Source: G963667425 sp963667425 [NCBI: bacterium] (GTDB lineage Bacteria > UBP6 > UBA1177). From it: 64,000 nt of DNA. The stretch is taken from positions 1,240,001 to 1,304,000 of the forward strand of contig OY763407.1 in the NCBI GenBank assembly GCA_963667425.1, in the 5' to 3' direction. Under the pieces are notes generated by a model. The model made no database searches and was not told the DNA's origin. It saw only the letters and a list, made by a program, of their open reading frames with translations. Both the position numbers and the translations under genes were made by a program. Numbering within the stretch: the stretch's first letter is position 1; each line of letters opens with the position of its first letter. This document shows positions 9,244 to 18,669 of the stretch, in pieces.

Positions 9244-9963
9244 ATGAATATTCTTCTATTTGATGAAAAAGAGATTGGATTATCGGGAGAGATAAAAATA
9301 TCCGGAAGACGTTTCAAACACGCTTCTGAAATAATAGGAATAGAAAACGGCAGATTTATAAAAGCAGGAATGATAAATGGTAAAATAGGTAAAGGTGAAA
9401 TAATTGAATGTTCATCCAACTATTTTAAATTCAGATTTTTTCCTGAAATGGAACCTCCTGCCCCACTTAATTTAAAGCTGATACTTGCCCTTCCAAGACC
9501 AAAATCACTAAAAAGAATTATCCAGCATGTAACAGCTCTTGGTGTTAAAGAAATTTATATAATAAAAACATGGAAAGTTGAAAAAGGGTACTGGACAAAT
9601 CCTCTTTTACAGGAAGAAAATCTTTACGAGGAATTACTTCTGGGACTTGAACAGGCTGTAGATACAATTTTTCCAAAAGTTATAATAAAAAAGCTCTTTA
9701 AACCTTTTATTGAAGATGAGGTGCCGCAGATAATATCTGGTTCAGAGGCATATTTATTTCATCCGGGAGGAAAGTTCATACCGCAGGATACAGACAGGAA
9801 TGTAACTATAGCGATTGGTCCTGAGGGTGGATTTATAGAGTATGAAGTAGAGAAATTTATAAATTCTGGTTTTACACCGTCAACATTCGGAAAAAGAATT
9901 CTGCGAACAGAAACAGCTGTTCCTGCTGCTATTGCCAGATTAAAAGGGAGCGGTCTCTTTTAA
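9244..9963 (+). CDS. rsmE: 16S rRNA (uracil1498-N3)-methyltransferase RsmE
   Basis: 239 residues, the normal RsmE length. It methylates N3 of U1498 in helix 44 of 16S rRNA using S-adenosylmethionine. The N-terminal PUA-like domain (FKHASEIIGIENGRFI) is followed by a SPOUT methyltransferase domain. The hallmark motifs are RPKSLKRIIQHVTALGVKEI, the SAM-knot IAIGPEGGFIEYEVE and FGKRILRTETAVPAAI. The start ATG 9244 follows a weak AAGAGG-like site. It is a monocistronic housekeeping gene with the FliJ-like gene 86 bp downstream. Confidence 0.96.
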   Translation: MNILLFDEKEIGLSGEIKISGRRFKHASEIIGIENGRFIKAGMINGKIGKGEIIECSSNYFKFRFFPEMEPPAPLNLKLILALPRPKSLKRIIQHVTALGVKEIYIIKTWKVEKGYWTNPLLQEENLYEELLLGLEQAVDTIFPKVIIKKLFKPFIEDEVPQIISGSEAYLFHPGGKFIPQDTDRNVTIAIGPEGGFIEYEVEKFINSGFTPSTFGKRILRTETAVPAAIARLKGSGLF

Positions 9964-10049
9964 TTTTCAAATAACTGATTCATCAACATCAACTATAATA
10001 ACGGCATAAATATTGCACACTCCAGACTGTATTTTGTCAGGGGTAATAT

Positions 10050-10496
10050 ATGAAATTTAAATTCTCTCTCGAAGCTCTTCTTAAAGCCAAGGAAATAAAG
10101 GTAAATCTTATACAAAAGGAACTTGCTGAAATTTTAAAGCAAAATGAAATACTAAAAGGAAAGATTCAGGAAGTTGAAAAGAATCTCTATGAATGTAGAG
10201 ATATTTACATAAAAAAATGTAATAAAGGCGATATATCTGCCGATGAAATATTAAATTTTCAAACATATTTTTCAAGCGAAGAAATAAAAAGAAAAAGAAT
10301 CCTAGAAGAACTTGAAAAACAGTTCATAAAGGAAAAAGAAACCAGAGAAAAGCTTGCTGAAATCAATAAAGAGAAAAAAGGGATAGAAAAACTCAAGGAA
10401 AAAGAGTTTGAAGCTTTTATAAAAGAGCTTGAACAAAGAGAAATTAAGGAGCTTGATGAAATATCATCAGGTAGATTTGCAAGAAAGGCAAAATAA
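10050..10496 (+). CDS. fliJ: FliJ-like flagellar export coiled-coil protein
   Basis: 148 residues, almost wholly alpha-helical and Lys/Glu-rich, matching FliJ in size and in its opening KFKFSLEALLKAKEI, followed by a long antiparallel coiled coil and a basic tail. In flagellated bacteria FliJ is the stalk-like component of the FliH-FliI export ATPase. No other flagellar gene is visible here, so it is an orphan in this window; FliJ is a weakly conserved coiled coil, so a different short coiled-coil protein is possible. The stop codon at 10496 abuts the candidate minus-strand RNA. Confidence 0.55.
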   Translation: MKFKFSLEALLKAKEIKVNLIQKELAEILKQNEILKGKIQEVEKNLYECRDIYIKKCNKGDISADEILNFQTYFSSEEIKRKRILEELEKQFIKEKETREKLAEINKEKKGIEKLKEKEFEAFIKELEQREIKELDEISSGRFARKAK

Positions 10497-10497
10497 G

Positions 10498-10630
10498 AGA
10501 CTGGGAGGCAGGACAGGTAAAGAACATATATAGAACATAACAACCAGACTGCCGGGATTAAATCTCCCATGGCATGATAGAACCACCTAGCCCAGTTACG
10601 CCTCCCATTTTAAGTGGTTTGGAACAACCG
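10498..10630 (-). ncRNA. Candidate structured small RNA, family unknown
   Basis: The 292-bp gap between fliJ and the next gene holds no ORF. On the minus strand a near-consensus promoter (10637-10665) would start a transcript near 10630. The transcript would contain a long-range closing stem, TGGGAGGC (RNA side, 10607-10600) with GCCTCCCA (10509-10502), enclosing an inner hairpin at 10574-10550 with stem TGCC..GGGA/TCCC..GGCA. A small 5' hairpin GGTT..AACC lies just after the start. The span (~130 nt), the terminal stem and the open middle recall 6S-type RNA, but I do not find motifs that prove 6S, and the SRP GGAA-loop signature is absent. No gene follows in that direction, so it would be free-standing. 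The 3' end is a guess. Confidence 0.45.
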
Positions 10631-10636
10631 TATAGC

Positions 10637-10665
10637 AATATAACAACATAATATTGAAATGTCAA
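10637..10665 (-). promoter_or_regulatory. Near-consensus sigma70 promoter on the minus strand
   Basis: Reading the minus strand: TTGACA (10665-10660), exactly 17 bp, TATATT (10642-10637). It points away from the lipoprotein gene and into the structured intergenic sequence. No minus-strand ORF follows, which is why I propose a small RNA. Confidence 0.65.
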
Positions 10666-10721
10666 CACCAAAAAATAAAACAACGGCAAAAATCATTATT
10701 CTATCTCTTTTTTAATTTTTT

Positions 10722-10750
10722 TTTGTAAATATCAATCTCTTAAGTATAAT
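10722..10750 (+). promoter_or_regulatory. Promoter for the 806-residue lipoprotein
   Basis: Perfect TATAAT at 10745-10750 with TTTGTA at 10722-10727 and a 17-bp spacer, 38 bp before the start codon. The -35 is weak, in a T-rich tract. Confidence 0.5.
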
Positions 10751-10788
10751 CGGTCAGATGATGTTAAAGCTGGTCTTCGGAGGAAATT

Positions 10789-13209
10789 ATGTTCAAAAAA
10801 AATGTTATTTTTGTGATTTTAGTTCTGCTCGCCGCTTTTTTTCAATCATGTGACGATGGTGGAAAAAAATGTCCTGAAGGTTACGTTTACAAAGATGGGG
10901 AATGTGTTGCAAATTCGGATGATAATGACATTAATAATCCAGACGCTGACACAGAGACAGATTTAGACACTGAAGATGCAGACACAACAGATATTGATGA
11001 AATTCCAGATGATGATACTAAACCTTATACCGGTACATGTATGGCCGTTTATCCTGATGGAAAACTGACTATAGATATAAAACATAATACTCTTTCCATA
11101 ACATCTATATCGGCTAGCGATGCTACAATTACTCTTAATGGCGATATCTGGCTGCAAAACAAAACCACTGCTTCAGAGTTTAAGCTTGCATCTGTTTCGA
11201 ATGCAACATCTCAGACATATAATATTCCTGAAGGCAAATACGGTGTCATATATAAAGATAGTTCCGAAGGAATTTCACTTACGCTTGATGATGAAATAGA
11301 TTTAACATCGGACAAAACAGTTGGAATATCAGTTCCTATGTTTAAATTTTCAGGCGCTGTAACAAAAAATGGAGCAGCATTCCCCAGTGATATAACCGAT
11401 GCGGAAATAAAAATATCAAGCAACAGCTTTACCAAAACCATCCCATATACATCTTTTGGAAGTTTTGAAATAGTTCTTCCAAAGGGAAGTTTTTCAATGG
11501 AATTCAAAGGCAGACTTTCAAGTACACAACCAGTTTTCTATGGTTCAGTGGGAACTTTGGAAATTACCGATAACAATACTTCAACTGGAATCAATATAAC
11601 AACTAAAACCATGAGCGGTACTTTTAGTAATGCTGTTTCAGGTGTTACAGTGAATACCGGATATATTCTTCTTTCTTCAGGAATAATAAATACACAGATA
11701 TTAGATCTTTCATCATCTTCATCATACAATGTCGAACTTATAACTAACGATGATCCGATATATTATGTTCTTTATACTACCGATTCAGTAGCTCCGGGAG
11801 GAATTGCACCTTCATTCCAGACTCTCACATACTGGAATCCTGCAGATGCTGTTCAGCCGACATATATCCCGGCGGAAATGATTCCTTTAAGCGTAAATTC
11901 AGTCACAATGAACGGAGCCGCTCTTCCTGATTTCAGCTGTACAGCAGCTGACTGCACACGTGGAACAATAAAGATAAAATCAAAACTAAATGACTCTTTC
12001 ACTATTGCAGAACTCGGAAAAACTGGAGCTTTTACACCTAAAAATATTTTTATTACAAGAGTAAATCCAAGAAGCTGGGACCCGGCACTTAATGAAGGTG
12101 CTGGTGGATTTAACGCAAAAACACCTTCATCATTTGCTTTTTTCTTTGAAGGACTTCTTTTTGACAGTAATATTATTTCTGATTCAGAAACATCATTTTT
12201 CACATCGCAGCTCACGGGATACACTGAAAGTGTAACAAGAGATGCAGGTGATAATATTACAGAATGGCTTACAGCTTTCCCGACCACATCTGTCGATATA
12301 AAAACTTTTGAAATAACAGGAAACATGACTGCATCTTTCGAACCAACAGCCGGAGACCTGATATATGCTTCAGAAGTAATCGTAGGTTCAGGCGGCACAA
12401 AAACATACAGACCTCAGACTCTTGTCGGCAGAGTATTTAAAGACGGCACATATGGAATAGTTCTTCCATCCTACAGTTATAACTCAACAACAGAAAATCC
12501 GCTCTATGATATTTTTTATATAGGTAAAACATTTCTTGGAACAGTTGATGATTTTAAAAAGACTTTAATAACATCAATTTCTCCAACGACACCGGCTCTT
12601 GATTCAAAAAACATTTCTATAAGTGGAAAAACAATGACTCTTGAAGTTACTGTTAACGGTAAACCACTTAAAACATTTGTTGAAGAATCGGAATATCTTC
12701 AAGGTGCATCTATTGTAATCTATGATAGCAACAATACAAACACATATGAACTTCCAATAAACTTCAACGGCAGCGAACCTACATTCGATATGGGCGGACT
12801 CACAAACTGGAAAGTTCATCTTAAATTTATCATGAAAGATGGTGTAAACTCACTTATTGTTCCGCTTCAGACAGTAACCAACACATCTCTTCCACTTAAA
12901 AAGAACATTTCTTTAACAAAATTCATGTTCAATGTAACAATAGATGGAAATATTATGTCAGATCAGGCTGCAAGCAGAGGCGACTTCATGTTCAGAAGCA
13001 AGATACTTGAAAATAGTGATGACCCTTCTTCAACTTCATATTTTGAGACAAAAAGCGATACGAATCTTTCATCAACCGGAACTGAATATATGCCGGTACT
13101 TTCGCTGTCAGATTATGAATATAAGGATATAAAACCAAGACTTACACTTGGAGAAGGTTTTCCATCAAAACACGAAGTCATGACAGACTGCATCTATGTC
13201 GGCAAATAA
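10789..13209 (+). CDS. Large lipoprotein with Asp/Thr-rich linker, function unknown
   Basis: 806 residues. Type II signal peptide with lipid-acceptor Cys in FFQSC (around residue 21; the lipobox is imperfect). The mature N-terminus has a short Cys pair (KCPEGYVYKDGECV), then an acidic Asp/Thr-rich spacer (~45-85) as in cell-surface lipoproteins of delta-lineage bacteria. The rest is rich in Ser/Thr/Gly/Asn beta-strand sequence, suggesting tandem Ig- or carboxypeptidase-like beta domains (for example VTKNGAAFPSDITDAEIKI and VNGKPLKTFVEESEYLQGA). No catalytic motif is visible. GGAGG lies 5-6 nt before the ATG. Its downstream neighbour is a wall endopeptidase 36 bp away. Surface display is inferred from the architecture. 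Confidence 0.85.
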   Translation: MFKKNVIFVILVLLAAFFQSCDDGGKKCPEGYVYKDGECVANSDDNDINNPDADTETDLDTEDADTTDIDEIPDDDTKPYTGTCMAVYPDGKLTIDIKHNTLSITSISASDATITLNGDIWLQNKTTASEFKLASVSNATSQTYNIPEGKYGVIYKDSSEGISLTLDDEIDLTSDKTVGISVPMFKFSGAVTKNGAAFPSDITDAEIKISSNSFTKTIPYTSFGSFEIVLPKGSFSMEFKGRLSSTQPVFYGSVGTLEITDNNTSTGINITTKTMSGTFSNAVSGVTVNTGYILLSSGIINTQILDLSSSSSYNVELITNDDPIYYVLYTTDSVAPGGIAPSFQTLTYWNPADAVQPTYIPAEMIPLSVNSVTMNGAALPDFSCTAADCTRGTIKIKSKLNDSFTIAELGKTGAFTPKNIFITRVNPRSWDPALNEGAGGFNAKTPSSFAFFFEGLLFDSNIISDSETSFFTSQLTGYTESVTRDAGDNITEWLTAFPTTSVDIKTFEITGNMTASFEPTAGDLIYASEVIVGSGGTKTYRPQTLVGRVFKDGTYGIVLPSYSYNSTTENPLYDIFYIGKTFLGTVDDFKKTLITSISPTTPALDSKNISISGKTMTLEVTVNGKPLKTFVEESEYLQGASIVIYDSNNTNTYELPINFNGSEPTFDMGGLTNWKVHLKFIMKDGVNSLIVPLQTVTNTSLPLKKNISLTKFMFNVTIDGNIMSDQAASRGDFMFRSKILENSDDPSSTSYFETKSDTNLSSTGTEYMPVLSLSDYEYKDIKPRLTLGEGFPSKHEVMTDCIYVGK

Positions 13210-13245
13210 TCCCTTGTTCCCTTATTTTTCCAGGAGTCCCCTTTA

Positions 13246-14751
13246 ATGAAAAAAGATTTCAAGAAATTCATATATATTTCACTGCCTATCTTTGTGATAA
13301 TTGTTATTTCCCTTGTTTTCCTTAACAAACAGGATAAAACTGAACCTGAAACAAAAAAAGAGGAAACATTATCAGCCGATTATTCACCTGAAACAAAAGA
13401 AAAAAAAGAGGAAACAGCCGAACAATCAAATCAGCCATGTAACGATGAAAAACAGATTCCAGGAGAACCTGCTTCTCCTGAAATAAACGAAAATAATGAA
13501 GATGAAAGCGGCGAAGAAGTTGAAAAGGGAGAAAAACCTATCATTGATGACGGAACACCTGGAAAATGTGTAGGGACATGTGAAGGAACAATACTTCCAT
13601 ATAAAGGTTTTGAAGAATCACTCCTTGCGATGGGACTTACACTTCCGCAGGTAATGGAAATAAATAATGTAATAAGATTCAGCGTAGACCTCCGTTTTCT
13701 TGTCGCAGGTGAAAAGCTCATCATCAAAACAAATGAAGATGGTTCTAAAGTTACAGAGTTTTACTACATACCAAACATAATAACCAGACACATCTTAAAA
13801 AGAGACAGTGAAGACAAACTTGTTTACAGCAAAGAAATACTTCCGTCAAAAAAGGTAAGAAGAATCATTACCGGCGAAATAGAATCGACTTTAAATCAGG
13901 CTCTTATCGAAAGAGATGATGTAACCGCACAGATAAGAAACGTTGTAAATGGTGTCCTTGAATGCATCGTAAATTTTAGAATGGATGCAAGAAAAGGTGA
14001 TAAATATACAGTACTGGTTGAAGAAAAGTTTTATCAGGGCGAAAAGGTTCCAGGAGCAAAAATATTATATGCAAGTTATGAAGGTGTCAGAGCAAAGTTT
14101 CATGAAGCATTCTTTTATCACGACAAAGATCCTGCATCAGCATTCAACGCACACTATTCCGAAGAAGGAAAAGCCCTAATCAGAGATGCTTTAAGATTGC
14201 CGCTTGATGTTATTCATGTTACATCTCCATTCGGTTACAGAAGACATCCCGTCACAGGACTTAAAAAATTTCATAATGGAGTAGATTTCGGAGGTCCAGT
14301 CGGAACACCTGTTTATGCTGTTGCAAAAGGTGTTGTTACAGATGTCAAAACCACCCCTTATGGTGGAAAACAGATAACCATAAAACATGCAGACGGCACA
14401 CAGACATACTATCTTCACCTTAATAAATTTCTCGTAAAACGGGGTGCCGCCGTAATGCCGAGAGAGCGTATCGCTTTAGTTGGAAGAACCGGCAGAGTTA
14501 CAGGGCCGCACCTTCATTTCGGAATCAAATCGCCTCAGGGTAAATGGTTAAATCCTCTGTTAAAAAGGATGATAGCAACACCTAAACTTGATAATAAAAG
14601 AATGGAAAGATTTAAAACACAGATAGCTGATATAAAAAAATCATTAACTGAAACAGAAAAATATCAGTATATAAATAATTTTGTAGGACCACTTCCAGAG
14701 GAAGAGTGCCATCTTATAGATGAAGCAATAGAATTTGATAACAAAGAATAA
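13246..14751 (+). CDS. M23 family cell-wall endopeptidase, MepM/Csd3-like
   Basis: 501 residues. An N-terminal membrane anchor (residues 8-25) is followed by a charged Glu/Lys/Pro-rich linker (~30-110). Residues ~120-330 match the two auxiliary domains of MepM/Csd3-type enzymes (LLAMGLTLPQVMEI; FRMDARKGDKYTVLVEEKF; a segment ending LRLPLDVIHVTSPFGYRRHP). The LytM core spans ~325-445: HNGVDFGGPVGTPVYAVAKG supplies the first His/Asp zinc ligands and GPHLHFGI the HxH pair, so the enzyme should be active. It would cut peptide cross-links of peptidoglycan in the periplasm. It lies 3 bp before the DUF134 gene, with which it is likely co-transcribed. Confidence 0.92.
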   Translation: MKKDFKKFIYISLPIFVIIVISLVFLNKQDKTEPETKKEETLSADYSPETKEKKEETAEQSNQPCNDEKQIPGEPASPEINENNEDESGEEVEKGEKPIIDDGTPGKCVGTCEGTILPYKGFEESLLAMGLTLPQVMEINNVIRFSVDLRFLVAGEKLIIKTNEDGSKVTEFYYIPNIITRHILKRDSEDKLVYSKEILPSKKVRRIITGEIESTLNQALIERDDVTAQIRNVVNGVLECIVNFRMDARKGDKYTVLVEEKFYQGEKVPGAKILYASYEGVRAKFHEAFFYHDKDPASAFNAHYSEEGKALIRDALRLPLDVIHVTSPFGYRRHPVTGLKKFHNGVDFGGPVGTPVYAVAKGVVTDVKTTPYGGKQITIKHADGTQTYYLHLNKFLVKRGAAVMPRERIALVGRTGRVTGPHLHFGIKSPQGKWLNPLLKRMIATPKLDNKRMERFKTQIADIKKSLTETEKYQYINNFVGPLPEEECHLIDEAIEFDNKE

Positions 14752-14754
14752 AAA

Positions 14755-15129
14755 ATGAGACCAAAAAAAGAAAGAATTGTAAAACATCCACCTGTATATA
14801 CAAAGTTCAAACCCACAGGTGTTCCTTTGGGAGATCTTAAAAAAATTTCACTTACAATTGATGAGTTCGAAGCAATAAGACTTGCAGATCTTGAAGCAAA
14901 AGATCATTTGGCAGCTTCAGCTGAAATGGGAATTTCAAGATCAACATTCACAAGACTTATAGAAAGTGCCAGAAAAAAAACAGCAGAAATGATTGTTGAA
15001 GGAGCACTTCTCACCATTGAAGGAGGAGAAATAACATTCTCAAATAAATTCTTCAGATGCCCTATGTGCAGAAAAAACTGCGGTGAAACAGGCAACAACT
15101 ATCAGTGTCCGCACTGCGATAAAAAGTAA
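14755..15129 (+). CDS. DUF134 (UPF0251) family putative DNA-binding protein
   Basis: 124 residues. The N-terminal RPKKERIVKHPPVYTKFKP and LTIDEFEAIRLADLE motifs define DUF134. They are followed by a sigma-like helix-turn-helix (AAAEMGISRSTFTRLIESARKK-like, residues ~55-80). The C-terminus adds a zinc ribbon with two CxxC pairs (CPMCRKNC...CPHC), which not all family members have. It may regulate or bind DNA, but the biological role of the family is not known to me. It begins 3 bp after the endopeptidase stop and converges on the thioredoxin gene 7 bp away. Confidence 0.85.
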   Translation: MRPKKERIVKHPPVYTKFKPTGVPLGDLKKISLTIDEFEAIRLADLEAKDHLAASAEMGISRSTFTRLIESARKKTAEMIVEGALLTIEGGEITFSNKFFRCPMCRKNCGETGNNYQCPHCDKK

Positions 15130-15136
15130 TCTTAGT

Positions 15137-15514
15137 CTATTTCTGAAGCATTTCCTGTAACTGATTGTAACCTGTAAGACCTGTCTTTTCTTCAACGGCT
15201 TCACCGTTTTTAAAGAAAATAAGTGTCGGAACAGATCTTATTTTAAAAGGAATAACGATTTTCCCTTCAGTATCACGACCTACATTAAATTTTGCAATAT
15301 TTACATCATCTGAAAAATCTGTACCAAATTTTTCAAGTGTTGAGAGCATTCTTCCACAGTAAATGCATGTATCTGAATAAAACTCTACAAAAACAGGTTT
15401 CTGCGAATTTTTTACAGCCTGCCAGAAGTTATCTACATTAAGTTCAAGAGGTTGAACACGTCTTTTAGGTTTAATAGCATTAAAAATATTCTTGACAAAC
15501 AATCTCTTCTCCAT
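15137..15514 (-). CDS. Thioredoxin-like protein
   Basis: 125 residues from ATG 15514, chosen because GAGG precedes it by 8 nt; an ATG 30 bp upstream has no ribosome binding site. The thioredoxin fold is clear: PVFVEFYSDTCIYCGRML gives the active-site CxxC as C-I-Y-C rather than the standard C-G-P-C, then VNIAKFNVGRDTEGKI and the cis-Pro motif IRSVPTLIFFKNGE. A ~35-residue basic N-terminal extension precedes the fold and may be an amphipathic tail; no clear signal peptide is seen. The changed dipeptide should shift the redox potential, so this may not be the general thioredoxin. Confidence 0.88.
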   Translation of the reverse strand: MEKRLFVKNIFNAIKPKRRVQPLELNVDNFWQAVKNSQKPVFVEFYSDTCIYCGRMLSTLEKFGTDFSDDVNIAKFNVGRDTEGKIVIPFKIRSVPTLIFFKNGEAVEEKTGLTGYNQLQEMLQK

Positions 15515-15590
15515 TAATAAAACCTCGTTAGCGTTAATATACACATGAAAAATGATTTATCAAGGTAAATAAACTTAGTTTTCTGATAAC

Positions 15591-15619
15591 TTGAATATTT
15601 ACTGCTTTTTAATTAATAT
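15591..15619 (+). promoter_or_regulatory. Promoter of the purSL-purQ-mrp region
   Basis: TTGAAT (15591-15596), 17 bp, TAATAT (15614-15619), 37 bp before the purL start. No purine riboswitch is evident in the short leader. Confidence 0.55.
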
Positions 15620-15655
15620 GGGGCATCTTTTTTGTAGCCCGTTAGGAGAGAATCC

Positions 15656-18600
15656 ATGATTTTCAGACTTGAAGTTGGTCTTAAAAGGGAAATGACCGAT
15701 CCCGAAGGCAAAGCTCTTTTAAAAAGAATAGAAAGTGATTTCGGATTAAAGACGCTAAATTCAATAAGAGTTTTAAGAACTTATCTTTTCGATATTAAAA
15801 ACGGTTCCATAGAACTTATAGAAAATTTTGCAAAAAATGTAGTATGCGACCCTGTTACAGAATACTATTCTGTTGGCGAATATGAACCTTCAGAGCAGTT
15901 TGACTGGATAGTTGAAACCGGTTTCCTTCCGGGAGTTACAGATAACGAATCAAGAACTGCCATGTGGGCGCTTAAAACTTTCAGTAAAATGGAGTTTGAT
16001 CCTGAAGATAACATCTTTTCAGGAAAAAAATATTTATTTTACGGAGAGATAGATCACAATGCAATTGAGCTTGTAGTTTCAGGTCTGCTTATAAATAAGC
16101 TTATACAGAGATTTACCTTAATATCAGGAACAGAATGGCGAAACGGAAAAAAAGTTGGAAATAAAATTCCAAAAGTTATTGCCGGTACAAAACCTAAAAC
16201 GGAAATCATAAACATTAACGTTGAAGACAAAGAACTTGATAATATATCAAAATCAAGAATTCTTGCCCTTTCAATAGAAGAAATGAAGGCTGTAAAAGCA
16301 TACTATTCAAATGAAAGGACAAAAGAGACAAGAAAGAAAAAAGGATTTTCAGAAAACCCTACAGACTGCGAAATCGAAGTTATAGCGCAAACATGGTCGG
16401 AACACTGTAAACACAAAATATTCTCTGCCGATGTAAACTATACGGACACTACAACGGGAGAAAAAAAAGAGATAAAATCACTTTATAAGAGTTATGTTCA
16501 GAGAGTTACAAAAGAACTGGCTCCTGAAAAGTCATGGCTTAAATCTGTTTTTACAGACAATGCCGGAATAATCGAAATAGATAAAGATAATCTGTTTGCA
16601 ATGAAAGTTGAAACACACAACTCTCCTTCAGCTCTTGATCCTTACGGTGGAGCACTTACCGGTATCGTTGGCGTCAACAGAGATATAATAGGATGCGGAA
16701 TGGGCGCAAAACCTATTCTTAATACAGATGTTTTTTGTTTTGCAAGCCCGTTTTTCAGCGGAGAACTTCCAGGAACCAATCTTCTTCATCCGGCAAGAAT
16801 ATTCAGAGGTGTCCACCGTGGTGTAAAAGATGGCGGTAACGAAAGCGGTATTCCTGTTGTAAACGGTTCCATTTTCTTTGATAACAGATTTATAGGAAAG
16901 CCTCTTGTGTTCTGCGGAACAGGCGGACTTATGCCAAAAGAGGTAAATAACAATCCGTCACATGTAAAAAAAGCCCAAAAAGGCGATCTGATAATCATGA
17001 CAGGCGGTCGTGTCGGTAAAGATGGTATTCACGGAGCAACATTCTCATCTGAAGAACTTCATGAAGGGAGCCCTGTAACGGCAGTTCAGATAGGTGATGC
17101 TTTCACTCAGAAAAAAATGCTTGATTTTATAATTGAAGCAAGAGATTCTGGACTCTTTCGTTCAATAACTGATAACGGAGCCGGCGGATTAAGCTCTTCA
17201 GTTGGAGAAATGGCTGAAGATACAAATGGTGCAGTAGTTTTCCTTGAAAAAGTTCCGCTAAAATACTCAGGACTTAATCCATGGGAAATTTTTATATCGG
17301 AAGCACAGGAAAGAATGACTCTTGCAGTTGCACCTGAGAAAATGGAAAAACTTTATGCACTTGCAAAGATACATGAAGTTGAAATATCTGTTATAGGTGA
17401 ATTCAGAAACACAGGATATCTTGAAATATTCTATGATAAGGAACCTGTTGCCCTGCTTGATATGGATTTTCTCCATAATGGACTTCCTAAATATAAGCTT
17501 GACGCTGTGTGGGAAAGAAAAGAGAACAACTCTTTCTACCCTGAAGAATATGACAATTATGATGCAATACTTTGTGATATGGTTTCAAGACTTAATATTG
17601 CATCAAAGGAAAAATGGGTTCGTCAATATGATCATGAAGTTCAGGGAAGAAGCGCTGTAAAACCTTTCTGCGGAAAAGATCATGATGGTCCTTCAGATGC
17701 TGCCGTTGTAAGACTTTCACCTTTCACAAAAACAGCAATAGTTGCATCACATGGAATTAATCCGACAATAAGTGACATAGATGCATACTGGATGACAGCT
17801 TCAGTAATCGATGAAGCTTTAAGAAATGCAGTTGCAGTCGGCGCTGACCCTGATTTTATTTCCGGTCTTGACAACTTCTGCTGGCCTGACCCGGTATATA
17901 ACGCTGAAAAGAATCCCGACGGAAAAGATAAAATGGCAGCACTTGTCCGTTCAAATCTTGCGCTTTATGATATATGCAAAGCCTATTCGCTTCCTCTTAT
18001 TTCTGGCAAAGACAGCATGAAAAACGATTACGGCTCGGGCAAAAACAAAATTTCTGTTCCGCCTACCCTTCTTTTTACATTAATATCAAGAATGGATAAT
18101 GTTGAAAATGCTGTAACAATGGATTTCAAAAAAGCAGGAGACATAGTTTATGTAATAGGTGAAACTGCAAACGAAATGGGAAGCAGTGAATATTATGCCT
18201 ATCATGGAGAAAGAAAAAGCGGTTATGCTCCAAGAGTTTATCCTGAAAAATTCATGGCATCATACAAAAAACTCCATCAGGCAATACATAAAGGTCTTAT
18301 TGCTTCAGCTCACGATATAAGTGACGGAGGTCTTGCTGTAACAGTTTCAGAATCAGCATTTTCAGGAGATCTTGGAGTAAGAGTTGATCTTTCAAAAGTT
18401 CCTTTAAGAGAAAGGATAGAAAGAAATGATATAGTGCTTTTTTCTGAATCAAACGGCAGAATAGTTGTTTCCGTTCATGAAGAAAACAGAGAAGAATTTG
18501 AAAAAATGATGGAAGGAATTCAATATTCCGAAATCGGAGAAGTTACTTCAGGTAAATTCGTAAAAATTTCAGGAATAAAAGGAAACGTCATTTTAAATAT

Positions 18601-18658
18601 TTCCGCTGCAACTCTTAAAGAATGGTGGCAGAAACCGCTTAATCTGAAACTTAATTAA
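15656..18658 (+). CDS. purL: Phosphoribosylformylglycinamidine synthase, PurS-PurL fusion
   Basis: 1000 residues. It performs the ATP-dependent amidation of FGAR to FGAM, step 4 of purine synthesis. The first ~180 residues hold PurS-like sequence (FRLEVGLKREMTDPEGKAL starts one copy and a second related stretch follows). The PurL core then has WSEHCKHKIFSADV, ETHNSPSALDPYGGA with the metal/ATP site, GRVGKDGIHGATFSS and the second AIRS half with GKDSMKNDY and AHDISDGGLA. At 1000 residues it is longer than stand-alone PurL (~740) and shorter than the full PurL-glutaminase fusion (~1300). The glutaminase is the next gene, 11 bp on. TTAGGAG precedes the ATG. Confidence 0.95.
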   Translation: MIFRLEVGLKREMTDPEGKALLKRIESDFGLKTLNSIRVLRTYLFDIKNGSIELIENFAKNVVCDPVTEYYSVGEYEPSEQFDWIVETGFLPGVTDNESRTAMWALKTFSKMEFDPEDNIFSGKKYLFYGEIDHNAIELVVSGLLINKLIQRFTLISGTEWRNGKKVGNKIPKVIAGTKPKTEIININVEDKELDNISKSRILALSIEEMKAVKAYYSNERTKETRKKKGFSENPTDCEIEVIAQTWSEHCKHKIFSADVNYTDTTTGEKKEIKSLYKSYVQRVTKELAPEKSWLKSVFTDNAGIIEIDKDNLFAMKVETHNSPSALDPYGGALTGIVGVNRDIIGCGMGAKPILNTDVFCFASPFFSGELPGTNLLHPARIFRGVHRGVKDGGNESGIPVVNGSIFFDNRFIGKPLVFCGTGGLMPKEVNNNPSHVKKAQKGDLIIMTGGRVGKDGIHGATFSSEELHEGSPVTAVQIGDAFTQKKMLDFIIEARDSGLFRSITDNGAGGLSSSVGEMAEDTNGAVVFLEKVPLKYSGLNPWEIFISEAQERMTLAVAPEKMEKLYALAKIHEVEISVIGEFRNTGYLEIFYDKEPVALLDMDFLHNGLPKYKLDAVWERKENNSFYPEEYDNYDAILCDMVSRLNIASKEKWVRQYDHEVQGRSAVKPFCGKDHDGPSDAAVVRLSPFTKTAIVASHGINPTISDIDAYWMTASVIDEALRNAVAVGADPDFISGLDNFCWPDPVYNAEKNPDGKDKMAALVRSNLALYDICKAYSLPLISGKDSMKNDYGSGKNKISVPPTLLFTLISRMDNVENAVTMDFKKAGDIVYVIGETANEMGSSEYYAYHGERKSGYAPRVYPEKFMASYKKLHQAIHKGLIASAHDISDGGLAVTVSESAFSGDLGVRVDLSKVPLRERIERNDIVLFSESNGRIVVSVHEENREEFEKMMEGIQYSEIGEVTSGKFVKISGIKGNVILNISAATLKEWWQKPLNLKLN

Positions 18659-18669
18659 CGGAGCATCCA

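Noticed and set aside
10498-10630. SRP (4.5S) RNA
   Set aside because: The conserved domain IV loop (GGAA tetraloop with the AGCA-type internal loop) is absent on both strands.
11853-12398. 181-codon minus-strand ORF inside the large lipoprotein
   Set aside because: Antisense of a convincing lipoprotein gene; composition shows no real protein features.
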